Of a DNA stretch of 15,739 bases, positions 1 to 6,315 are shown in pieces (the first letter of the stretch is position 1; the number at the start of each line of letters is the position of its first letter). Location: positions 1 to 15,739 of the forward strand of contig PBVS01000009.1 in NCBI GenBank assembly GCA_002728725.1, read 5' to 3'. A program made the translations under genes and the position numbers. The notes below the pieces were generated by a model, which was not told where the DNA came from, made no database searches, and worked only from the letters and a program-made list of their open reading frames with translations. The DNA comes from Woeseiaceae bacterium. Its GTDB lineage: Bacteria > Pseudomonadota > Gammaproteobacteria > Steroidobacterales > Woeseiaceae.

Positions 1-365
1 CAAATGTTATTCATACTGGAGATGTTTTCAGGTCTGAAAGTTATCCTTATATTGATACAAATAATGGAGGCAGTTTTCTTGGAACTATCAAAGTTTATGA
101 GTTACTCGTCGAGCTATGCGATCAAAATACAAAAATAATTCCAGGTCATGGAAAACAAACAAATGTTGAGACAGTCAAACTGGCAATCACAATGCTTAAT
201 GAGATTAAATCTAGGTTAACGTCAATGATCGAGGAGGGTAAAAATTTAGATGAGATTTTGAGTTCTGATATCACTGATGATTACGATAATCGATGGGATA
301 GCGGACGACGCATTGGTGGCCCAAAAGGCATGCTTACTGCGGCATACAATGAGTTAGTTAAGTAG
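1..365 (+). CDS. MBL-fold metallo-hydrolase, C-terminal fragment (5' end outside window)
   Basis: Partial gene; the reading frame starts at base 3 and gives 120 residues before the TAG stop. The fragment opens with an HTGD motif, where the Asp normally bridges the two metals of the metallo-beta-lactamase fold. It continues with a GGS segment and then an IPGHG motif carrying the last metal-ligand His. The tail after PGHG (roughly residues 55-120) is helical and polar, as in the subgroup of MBL hydrolases that have a YIDxxxGGS segment between these motifs. The substrate cannot be told from this fragment, because the HxHxDH motif lies upstream of the window. The stop is only 7 bases from the stop of the convergent DUF2061 gene. 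Family assignment is firm; specific function is unknown. Confidence 0.87.
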   Translation, partial: NVIHTGDVFRSESYPYIDTNNGGSFLGTIKVYELLVELCDQNTKIIPGHGKQTNVETVKLAITMLNEIKSRLTSMIEEGKNLDEILSSDITDDYDNRWDSGRRIGGPKGMLTAAYNELVK

Positions 366-372
366 TAGCTTT

Positions 373-612
373 TTAAGCTGTAACTGGTTCTTGCTTTTTA
401 GCTACTTTACTTGCCCAAAATTTGTCTAACACCATATACCAGACACCATTAATAAGTGGTTCAACGATTGCATCAGTGATTGCTGCTTGAAATGATGATC
501 CAGTAAAGTACATTACACAAGCCGCTGCAATAATGAAGTGACCAATAGTGTATACAATCGTTCTAACAATAGTGCCTTTATTTTCTCTATATACTCTTAA
601 GACTAAAGACAT
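373..612 (-). CDS. DUF2061-family small membrane protein
   Basis: A 79-residue protein with a basic N-terminus (RVYRENKGTIVRT), a hydrophobic segment at about residues 20-39, a second weaker one at about 42-60 (AITDAIVEPLINGVWYMV), and a short basic tail. The spacing of the Arg-Thr-hydrophobic block, the FTGSSFQAA turn and the closing VWYMVLDKFW element matches the DUF2061 pattern (normally YYxHExxW at this place). Here HE is replaced by LD, so it is a divergent member. DUF2061 proteins have no established biochemical role, and two-pass inner-membrane localisation is inferred. The start is supported by an AGGGA Shine-Dalgarno six bases upstream of the ATG. It is monocistronic and convergent with the MBL hydrolase. 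Confidence 0.8.
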   Translation of the reverse strand: MSLVLRVYRENKGTIVRTIVYTIGHFIIAAACVMYFTGSSFQAAITDAIVEPLINGVWYMVLDKFWASKVAKKQEPVTA

Positions 613-730
613 GGTTATTCCCTCTTTAAAAATAATTATTAACTAAATCATATGGTATTCGTTTGAAAAAACAAGCCCTTTAATTTTCTATTGAGCTTTT
701 GTGTTAATATATCAATTGCATATCAGACTT

Positions 731-735
731 GAGGT
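731..735 (+). promoter_or_regulatory. Shine-Dalgarno site of the Cys-rich micro-ORF
   Basis: GAGGT lies seven bases before the ATG at 742. This is the main non-compositional reason to believe the 16-codon reading frame is translated. Confidence 0.5.
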
Positions 736-741
736 TACCAA

Positions 742-792
742 ATGAACAATAAATGCGAATGCTGCAAATGTTGTAAATGTAATTGCTGTTAA
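742..792 (+). CDS. Cys-rich 16-residue micropeptide, metallothionein-like (candidate)
   Basis: A complete 17-codon reading frame (ATG to TAA) encodes MNNKCECCKCCKCNCC. Eight of 16 residues are Cys, arranged CxCCxCCxCxCC, with three Lys and one Glu and no hydrophobic residue except the initiator Met. A good Shine-Dalgarno (GAGGT, 7-nt spacing) precedes it. I do not recognise a family. The cysteine density and the CxC/CC pattern resemble the metal-thiolate clusters of metallothioneins, so soft-metal (Cu, Zn, Cd) binding is an inference. The stop is 29 bases before the next small gene (822), which encodes an exported protein with three Cys and several His, so the two may be co-transcribed. Such a short frame would be missed by most gene callers. 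A chance frame cannot be excluded, because the DNA here has a repeated AAATG/TGTAAATG texture. Confidence 0.5.
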   Translation: MNNKCECCKCCKCNCC

Positions 793-821
793 AGAAATTA
801 ATCGGGAAAAAAGAAAATAAA

Positions 822-1028
822 ATGAAGAAACTCATAGTCATTGTCTTTTTTGTAATTTCAGCAACCGCATTTTCACAAAACACCATGCATTATTGGGAAA
901 AAGTAAAAGAGTTCCCATATCAACGTGAAACTATTTGTGAATGGCATTGCGATGGTGGCGATACGCATAATGAACACTCTGAAACAACAAGCGGTTATGG
1001 TTGGTGTTCACACCCTTCTCTTAGATGA
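822..1028 (+). CDS. small secreted Cys/His-containing protein, unknown function
   Basis: A 68-residue protein starting at the ATG at 822. A frame extended upstream to a TTG at 783 would put a charged stretch before the signal peptide and overlap the micro-ORF, so it is not used. Residues 1-18 form a clear Sec signal peptide (two Lys, a hydrophobic core, then an Ala/Ser-rich end), with cleavage likely near residue 18. The mature part of about 50 residues is polar and acidic, with Cys39, Cys43 and Cys62 and five His (23, 42, 49, 52, 64), including CEWHC and GWCSH motifs. This could be a small disulfide-stabilised or metal-binding periplasmic protein; I recognise no family. The location just behind a Cys-rich micropeptide is suggestive but not proof of a shared role. 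No recognisable terminator follows; tRNA-Ser faces it on the opposite strand. Confidence 0.65.
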   Translation: MKKLIVIVFFVISATAFSQNTMHYWEKVKEFPYQRETICEWHCDGGDTHNEHSETTSGYGWCSHPSLR

Positions 1029-1060
1029 TAAAGGAAAACATCACTTGATATTTTTTTAAT

Positions 1061-1151
1061 TGGCGGAGAGGGAGGGATTCGAACCCTCGAAGGGCTACAA
1101 ACCCTTGCTGGTTTTCAAGACCAGTGCATTCAACCGCTCTGCCACCTCTCC
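1061..1151 (-). tRNA. tRNA-Ser (anticodon UGA)
   Basis: The reverse strand folds as a class II tRNA: acceptor GGAGAGG with CCTCTCC, an anticodon loop CTTGAAA giving anticodon TGA (plus-strand 1115-1117), an extended variable arm as expected for Ser, and a T arm GAGGG-TTCGAAT-CCCTC. Discriminator G and the 3' CCA are genomically encoded (CCA at 1063-1061). It reads UCA and, with wobble, other UCN codons. The flanking 1152-1241 is AT-rich and would hold its promoter, but I see no convincing pair of boxes. Confidence 0.97.
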
Positions 1152-1241
1152 GGTTTTATAGAAAATGTTTTAGGTTTTACACATTCTGAATAAAACGAAT
1201 TGTAACATATTCGTGTAGACCGCCAAGTTACTTTATTTTAT

Positions 1242-2138
1242 TTATAAGGGATTCTTTAGTTGGAGTTTATCTCTAACTTGTTTTGGATTAAGAATGGTTG
1301 AGCCCATATCTGTAATTATATTTTTCGCTCTTTCTACTAGCTGTGCATTTGTTGCAAGAACGCCTTTTTCTAAATAAATGTTATCCTCGAGACCAACTCT
1401 AACATTTCCTCCAGTTAGAACAGCTGCACTAACATAAGGCATTTGATTACGACCAATTGAGAACGCTGAGAAAGTCCAATCATGCGGAAGGTTATTGACC
1501 ATTGCCATTAATGTGTTCATATCATCTGGCGCACCCCATGGGATACCCATGCATAATTGAATCAGAACTGGATCTTCAATTAATTTTTCCTCAACTAACT
1601 TTTTAGCGAACCAAATATGTCCAGTATCAAAGGCTTCAATTTCAATTCTTACACCAGCATCTGTGGCAATTTTTGCCATTGCTCTTAGAATAGCTGGGGT
1701 ATTCGCCATAACATCATCTGAAAAATTCATCGTTCCACAATCCAGTGTGCATATCTCCGGTTGACACTCGAGAACGTGCTCCATTCTCTCTTCGGCGCCC
1801 ACCATGTCGGTTCCATCTCTCAATGGGAGAGGGGAGTCAGCTGGACCAAAAACAACATCACCACCCATCCCTGCAGTGAGATTGATAATCACATCAGTAT
1901 CTGATTCTCGAATTCTGTCTGTAACTTCCTTGTAGAGAGAAGGAAGTCTGGCAGGTTCTCCACTTTTGGGATCCCTTACGTGACAGTGCACAATTGCAGC
2001 ACCCGCTCTAGCAGCCTCAATAGCACTTTCTGCTATTTCTTTTGGGCTTCTCGGTACAAGATATGATTTGTTATGGGAAGCACCAGATCCAGTGACAGCG
2101 CATGTTATAAAGACTTCTTTTGTCGTATCAAGTGGCAT
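1242..2138 (-). CDS. BKACE-family beta-keto acid cleavage enzyme, probable 3-dehydrocarnitine-cleaving type
   Basis: A 298-residue full-length member of the DUF849/BKACE family (Zn-dependent TIM barrel). These enzymes condense a beta-keto acid with acetyl-CoA and split it into acetoacetate and a new CoA ester. The metal site motif HCHVRD is present (His51, His53), as is the family's late VRVGLEDN block with Arg247, Glu251 and Asp252. The TCAVTGS N-terminal strand, the NLTAGMGGD loop (86-94), TLDCGTMNF (131-139) and GIPWGAP (198-204) look to me like the subgroup that cleaves 3-dehydrocarnitine to betainyl-CoA and acetoacetate. That substrate call is from recalled family sequences, not from context. 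No carnitine dehydrogenase or betainyl-CoA thioesterase lies beside it. It is divergent from hpaB across a 130-bp gap. The Shine-Dalgarno is weak. Confidence 0.9.
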   Translation of the reverse strand: MPLDTTKEVFITCAVTGSGASHNKSYLVPRSPKEIAESAIEAARAGAAIVHCHVRDPKSGEPARLPSLYKEVTDRIRESDTDVIINLTAGMGGDVVFGPADSPLPLRDGTDMVGAEERMEHVLECQPEICTLDCGTMNFSDDVMANTPAILRAMAKIATDAGVRIEIEAFDTGHIWFAKKLVEEKLIEDPVLIQLCMGIPWGAPDDMNTLMAMVNNLPHDWTFSAFSIGRNQMPYVSAAVLTGGNVRVGLEDNIYLEKGVLATNAQLVERAKNIITDMGSTILNPKQVRDKLQLKNPL

Positions 2139-2210
2139 TTCTATATTCTATCAGTTATGGGTCTACATAATAGTAGTTTATAATTGTATTAATATGCTAT
2201 TTATTAGAAA

Positions 2211-2238
2211 CTTACAATCTATATCTCATCTGTATAAA
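2211..2238 (+). promoter_or_regulatory. candidate sigma-70 promoter for hpaB-ridA
   Basis: A -35-like CTTACA (2211-2216) and a -10-like TATAAA (2233-2238) are separated by 16 bases. Transcription would start near 2245, about 24 bases before the hpaB start. The match is reasonable, but the region is AT-rich and chance matches are common. Confidence 0.35.
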
Positions 2239-2256
2239 AGTTCTCAGTAAAAATTT

Positions 2257-2261
2257 TGGAG
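2257..2261 (+). promoter_or_regulatory. Shine-Dalgarno site deciding the TTG start of hpaB
   Basis: TGGAG lies seven bases before TTG at 2269. No in-frame ATG lies close by, and the resulting N-terminus matches the family length, so the TTG is accepted as the start. Confidence 0.6.
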
Positions 2262-2268
2262 TAAAATA

Positions 2269-3834
2269 TTGGCATCTGCACCAGAAAGCATCCTAAAAGA
2301 TAAAAACAGACCTTTTAATGGAAAAGAATATATCAGTTCTCTTCAAGACGACAGAGAGATATATATTTACGGTGAGAGAGTAAAAGATGTAACAAAACAT
2401 CCAGCTTTTAGGAACTCAGTCCAATCAATAGCTAAACTATATGATGCCCTTCATGAGGACAGCACTAAAAAGATTTTAACCACTGAGACTGATACTGGAT
2501 CAGGAGGATACACACATAGATTTTTCAAATACGCAAAAAATAGTGATGATCTATTCCGACAAAGAGATGCCATGGCTGAGTGGGCCAAAATATCATACGG
2601 TTGGATGGGAAGAACACCTGATTACAAAGCAAGCTTCACGAATACCTTGGGAGCAAATCCAGATTTTTACGGAAAATTTTCAGAAAATGCAACGCATTGG
2701 TATAAGCGCACACAAGAAGCAGTTCCATTTGTTAACCATGCATTAGTCAATCCACCTATTGATAGAGATAAAATTGCTGATGATGTAAAAGACGTTTATA
2801 TATCAATTGATAAGGAAACAGATGCAGGTATCTATGTATCTGGTGCAAAAGTTGTGGCTACCTCGTCCGCTTTAACCCATTACAATTTTCTGGGTCAAAA
2901 TATGGCAGCTGAGATCAATGATGATTCTATGGCCATTATGTTTATGGCTGATATGCGTACACCTGGTATCAAATTGATATGCAGGCCGTCCTATGAACTT
3001 CAAGCTGCAGCTACTGGATCTCCATTTGACTATCCTTTATCGAGTCGGTTTGATGAAAATGATGCAATCTTCATATTCGATAACGCTTTTATTCCATGGG
3101 AAAATGTTTTTGTTCATAGGGACATTGAAATGCTAAAGGCTTTTTATCCAAAGTCAGGATTTGTGAATGGGTACACCTTTCAGAGTGCTACAAGGATGTC
3201 TGTTAAGTTAGATTTTATTATAGGTGTCCTGAGTAAAGCATTGAATGCAACTGGTACAGAGAGTTTCAGAGGGGTGCAGGTACTTCTTGGCGAAGTTATC
3301 GGATGGAGAAACCTTTTCTGGTCGCTTACAGATGCAATGGCTGGAGCTCCAGACCCTTGGGTAGATGGGGCGGTTTTACCGAGTATCAAAGCGTCAACAG
3401 CCTATCGAATCTTTTCTACTGAAGCTTATCCACAAATCAAGGGCATTATTGAGAAAATAGTTGCTTCAGGATTAATTTACCTACCATCAAGCAATAAAGA
3501 CTTTGATAACAAAGACATCGACAAATATCTTGAAAAGTATGTCAGAGGTTCAAAAGGAATGGGGCATAAAGAAAGAATTAAAATTATGAAGCTACTCTGG
3601 GATGCCATAGGCACTGAGTTTGGTGGGAGACATGAGCTCTATGAGAGGAATTACGCAGGAAACCATGAATTAATTAGAATCTCCGCGCTTATGAATGCTA
3701 AAGGCAGTGGTTCATTATCAAGTATGGAGGCGCTTGCTGAGGCATGCATGAATGACTATGATGAGAAAGGCTGGAAAAACTCCAACTACCATAATGGTGA
3801 TGATGTTTCTGTTATAGAAAAACTGGAAAAATAA
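2269..3834 (+). CDS. hpaB: 4-hydroxyphenylacetate 3-monooxygenase, oxygenase component
   Basis: A 521-residue protein (E. coli HpaB is 520) resembling HpaB along its whole length. It is the FADH2-dependent oxygenase that ortho-hydroxylates 4-hydroxyphenylacetate and related phenols to catechols, using reduced flavin from a separate reductase (HpaC). Visible conserved blocks include RPFNGKEY near the N-terminus, DTGSGGYTH (75-83), [12 protein letters not shown] (112-123) and [11 protein letters not shown] (156-166). Arg115, Tyr119 and His157 correspond to the substrate-binding Arg, Tyr and His known from HpaB structures. Later come [17 protein letters not shown] (190-206), [13 protein letters not shown], and a C-terminal [10 protein letters not shown] block. 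The start is TTG with a good Shine-Dalgarno. A RidA gene follows 2 bases after the stop. No hpaC or ring-cleavage gene is in the window, so the physiological phenol is not settled. Confidence 0.95.
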   Translation: MASAPESILKDKNRPFNGKEYISSLQDDREIYIYGERVKDVTKHPAFRNSVQSIAKLYDALHEDSTKKILTTETDTGSGGYTHRFFKYAKNSDDLFRQRDAMAEWAKISYGWMGRTPDYKASFTNTLGANPDFYGKFSENATHWYKRTQEAVPFVNHALVNPPIDRDKIADDVKDVYISIDKETDAGIYVSGAKVVATSSALTHYNFLGQNMAAEINDDSMAIMFMADMRTPGIKLICRPSYELQAAATGSPFDYPLSSRFDENDAIFIFDNAFIPWENVFVHRDIEMLKAFYPKSGFVNGYTFQSATRMSVKLDFIIGVLSKALNATGTESFRGVQVLLGEVIGWRNLFWSLTDAMAGAPDPWVDGAVLPSIKASTAYRIFSTEAYPQIKGIIEKIVASGLIYLPSSNKDFDNKDIDKYLEKYVRGSKGMGHKERIKIMKLLWDAIGTEFGGRHELYERNYAGNHELIRISALMNAKGSGSLSSMEALAEACMNDYDEKGWKNSNYHNGDDVSVIEKLEK

Positions 3835-3836
3835 AT

Positions 3837-4253
3837 ATGAAAACAACTTCCAAGACGCTCAAAGATAAAGCAAAACCCAGAGGAAAATACCCTCACATCA
3901 AAAGAGTAGGCGATCTTCTTTTTGTTTCTGGTGTATCTTCAAGGAAAAGCGATGGCACATTTCGTGGTGCAAGTATAGATACTATGGGAAATACAGAGCT
4001 CGATATAAAAGAACAAACGCGAGCTGTACTTGATAATATTAATGATATCCTCTCTTCAGAAGGTGCATCATTAGAGGACGTTGTCGATTTGACAACTTTT
4101 CTAGTCAATATGAATGATTTCAAAGGGTACAACGAGAGTTACGCTGAGTATTTTGATGAGAATGGACCTGCGAGAACTACAGTCGCCGTTCATCAGTTAC
4201 CTCATCCATTAATACTGATTGAGATTAAAGTTACAGCTTTTTGCCCATTATAA
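3837..4253 (+). CDS. RidA/YjgF-family protein, 2-aminomuconate deaminase-like
   Basis: A 138-residue single-domain protein of the RidA superfamily, which hydrolyses reactive imines and enamines to keto compounds and ammonia. The superfamily's catalytic Arg (Arg113 in PARTTV) and the late acidic residue Glu129 (LIEIKVTAF) are present. The N-terminal [18 protein letters not shown], the [10 protein letters not shown] stretch and NMNDFKGYN resemble the 2-aminomuconate deaminase branch (AmnD/NbaF) more than housekeeping RidA. It starts 2 bases after the hpaB stop and is clearly in one operon with it. It might deaminate a ring-cleavage product of an aminophenol-type substrate, or detoxify imines from oxidised catechols. 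The deaminase subgroup is a by-eye judgement; the superfamily is certain. Confidence 0.9.
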   Translation: MKTTSKTLKDKAKPRGKYPHIKRVGDLLFVSGVSSRKSDGTFRGASIDTMGNTELDIKEQTRAVLDNINDILSSEGASLEDVVDLTTFLVNMNDFKGYNESYAEYFDENGPARTTVAVHQLPHPLILIEIKVTAFCPL

Positions 4254-4260
4254 TTTAATA

Positions 4261-4280
4261 TTAATTATTAAAATAATTAA
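4261..4280. terminator. AT-only inverted repeat between convergent genes, possible bidirectional terminator
   Basis: A perfect 9-bp inverted repeat (TTAATTATT / AATAATTAA) is separated by two A residues in the 32-bp gap between the ridA stop and the S9 peptidase stop. All pairs are A-T, so the hairpin is weak and lacks a GC core. The location suits a shared terminator, but composition alone could produce it. Confidence 0.28.
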
Positions 4281-4285
4281 ACAAA

Positions 4286-6292
4286 TTATTGATTTATAAT
4301 GTATTTATCATACCATTTAAGGTACCTATCAATAACATCTTTCTCATAACTGGGAACACTAAAGGAATGAAACTCACCAGGATAAATAATGAGCTTCGTA
4401 GGAATAGATAGATACTTAAGTGCTTGATACATTTGCTCTGAGCCAATTAATGGCACATTAAAGTCTTTTTCTCCTACCAAAAAGAGTGTTGGTGTTTTTA
4501 TTTTATCGGCATTTAAAAAAGGGTGAGACACTCTGAGCCATCCATCGAGATTTTCCCATGGCGCGCCCAGTTCAATGATGTATTCTTTAATATACTGATC
4601 ACTGCCAAATCCAGCAAGAATGTTACTAATTCCAGCTCCTGATGTTGCCGCCTTGAACCTCTGGTCTTTCGCAATCACATAATTTGTGAGCATTGAGCCG
4701 TAGCTCCATCCACCTATACCCATTCTATTTTCATCAATGAATCCGGTGGAGATTGCATAATCAGTAGCTTTCATAATATCTTTAGCATCAATATTTCCCC
4801 AGTCAGCAAAAATTGCTTTTTGAAATGCTTCACCTCTTCCTGAGCTTCCTCTGGGATTGACAGCAACAACCACATATTGCTGGCTTGCAAAAATTTGTCT
4901 TTCAAGCGAGAAACTAAGGTCATATTGAGATACAGGTCCACCATGAATTCTTATGATGAGCGGATATTTCTTCGAAGGATCAAAATCATAAGGTTTAATC
5001 ATCATTCCATTTATGATTACTCCATCAAAACTCTCAAATGAGATCTTTTCGATAGGGTTAATTTTTTTGTTTTTAAGTAAACCTTGATTATGATTTGAGA
5101 TTTTTTTTAGTCTATCCTCATTTTGTATGTATATTTCCTCTGGTGAGGATGTGGTAGATAAAATTAACGCAATAGTGTTGTCTTTGATATCAAAAGAATC
5201 AGACCAATTAGAGATAAACATATGATCGGGTGTAATTTTTGTAATCTCATTATTTTGCATAACTGCCAGTTGACTTTTTGTATCATCTTCGATTACAAAG
5301 TACAGTGCTTGACCGTCATTTGACCATTTTGGAAAACTGGTATTTCTGTCTAAATGTTGAGTTATTAATTTCGTAGATTTTGTTTCGATATCCGTAATGG
5401 CTATTTGAGAAAGTGAATACCAGATTAAATTTGGATCGCCACTTCTTACGTAGGCAATGCTTTTTCCATCGGGACTCCATTGCGGCCTAACATCGCTGTA
5501 TGGGTCTGAATCAGACCCTTTGTGATGGGTTAATTGGTTTATTTTTGAGCTGTTATTTAAATCCAGAATGTATAAATCCCAATTATTATGAATATCTGGA
5601 TTATCTCTTTTGCTTGCAAATGCCAGTTTCTCACCATCAGGCGACCAGGATGGCAAGACATGATCATAAGCACCCTCAGTGATTTGGATCATCTCTTTTT
5701 GATCTAAGTATTTTATATAAATATGTTGGTTTTCATTTTCAATAAAATCATAACCATCTTTCTTGAACTGATAGCGTTCTACTACAATGGGCGGCCTGGT
5801 GTCTTCTGTATCCTCTTTCTTATGATTCACAACAATTGCAATTTTCTTTCCATCAGGTGACCATTGGAAATCTGTCACATTATTCTTGATCTTGGTAAGC
5901 TCCCTTTTTCTTGCTGTCTTTAAATTGATCACCCACAACTGAGAATAATTTTCAAACTCTCTCTTTCCTGGCGATACGTAAGCAATATATTTTTCATCTG
6001 GGGAAAATTGCGGGTAAGAAATTGATTTGATTTTCTTGATTAATTTTCTTGATTTATTTTTTCTAACGTCATGGAGCCAGAGAGCGCTTCTGTAATCATC
6101 ATTTTTTTTGTCAGCAAATGTTTCAATGTATGTGATTTGATTGGCAGAATCTGAGAGATCAATAGAATGAATATTTTTAATCTTGTATATGTCATCTGTT
6201 GTAAATTTCTCATTTGTAATATCTTTCGAAAGAAGATTAGAAAAGATAAGACATGTTGTGGAGAAAAAAATTAATTTTGTAATATATTTCAT
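4286..6292 (-). CDS. S9 family peptidase (dipeptidyl/acylaminoacyl peptidase-like), exported
   Basis: A 668-residue serine peptidase from the ATG at 6292. A longer frame to 6355 would add 21 residues, hide the signal peptide and overlap the upstream gene, whereas 6292 has an AGGAAG Shine-Dalgarno and directly yields a signal peptide (residues 1-22). An N-terminal TolB/PD40-type beta-propeller (about 30-400) shows five or more F/W-SPDG-K-IAY repeats (for example at 96, 144, 216, 272 and 323). The C-terminal alpha/beta-hydrolase domain (about 415-668) has HGGP (450-453), RGSSGRG (481-487), nucleophile Ser530 in GGWSYGS, Asp610 in GEKDFNVP and His642 in GEFHSF: a complete catalytic triad. It should trim peptides in the periplasm. 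It is the second gene after the atoE-type transporter, with a 23-base gap. Confidence 0.93.
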   Translation of the reverse strand: MKYITKLIFFSTTCLIFSNLLSKDITNEKFTTDDIYKIKNIHSIDLSDSANQITYIETFADKKNDDYRSALWLHDVRKNKSRKLIKKIKSISYPQFSPDEKYIAYVSPGKREFENYSQLWVINLKTARKRELTKIKNNVTDFQWSPDGKKIAIVVNHKKEDTEDTRPPIVVERYQFKKDGYDFIENENQHIYIKYLDQKEMIQITEGAYDHVLPSWSPDGEKLAFASKRDNPDIHNNWDLYILDLNNSSKINQLTHHKGSDSDPYSDVRPQWSPDGKSIAYVRSGDPNLIWYSLSQIAITDIETKSTKLITQHLDRNTSFPKWSNDGQALYFVIEDDTKSQLAVMQNNEITKITPDHMFISNWSDSFDIKDNTIALILSTTSSPEEIYIQNEDRLKKISNHNQGLLKNKKINPIEKISFESFDGVIINGMMIKPYDFDPSKKYPLIIRIHGGPVSQYDLSFSLERQIFASQQYVVVAVNPRGSSGRGEAFQKAIFADWGNIDAKDIMKATDYAISTGFIDENRMGIGGWSYGSMLTNYVIAKDQRFKAATSGAGISNILAGFGSDQYIKEYIIELGAPWENLDGWLRVSHPFLNADKIKTPTLFLVGEKDFNVPLIGSEQMYQALKYLSIPTKLIIYPGEFHSFSVPSYEKDVIDRYLKWYDKYIINQ

Positions 6293-6296
6293 ATAG

Positions 6297-6302
6297 CTTC
6301 CT
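6297..6302 (-). promoter_or_regulatory. Shine-Dalgarno site deciding the start of the S9 peptidase
   Basis: On the minus strand AGGAAG precedes ATG at 6292 by four bases. It lies between the transporter stop (6316) and the peptidase start, and selects the start that exposes the signal peptide. Confidence 0.6.
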
Positions 6303-6315
6303 AATGTTTTGTTTT

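Noticed and set aside
367..379. AGCTT/AAGCT inverted repeat at the MBL/DUF2061 gene junction as a terminator
   Set aside because: A 5-bp stem with a 3-base loop lying across the stop codon is too short to be credible.
704..886. 60-residue minus-strand open frame overlapping the Cys micropeptide and the secreted protein
   Set aside because: It is antisense to two frames with better support (a Shine-Dalgarno for the micropeptide, a signal peptide for the secreted protein) and has an unnatural Asn/Phe/Ile-rich composition typical of shadow frames.
1061..1151. tRNA-Ser or tRNA-Arg as an integration site of a mobile element
   Set aside because: No integrase, no duplicated tRNA 3' end and no change in base composition is seen on either side of the tRNAs in this window.
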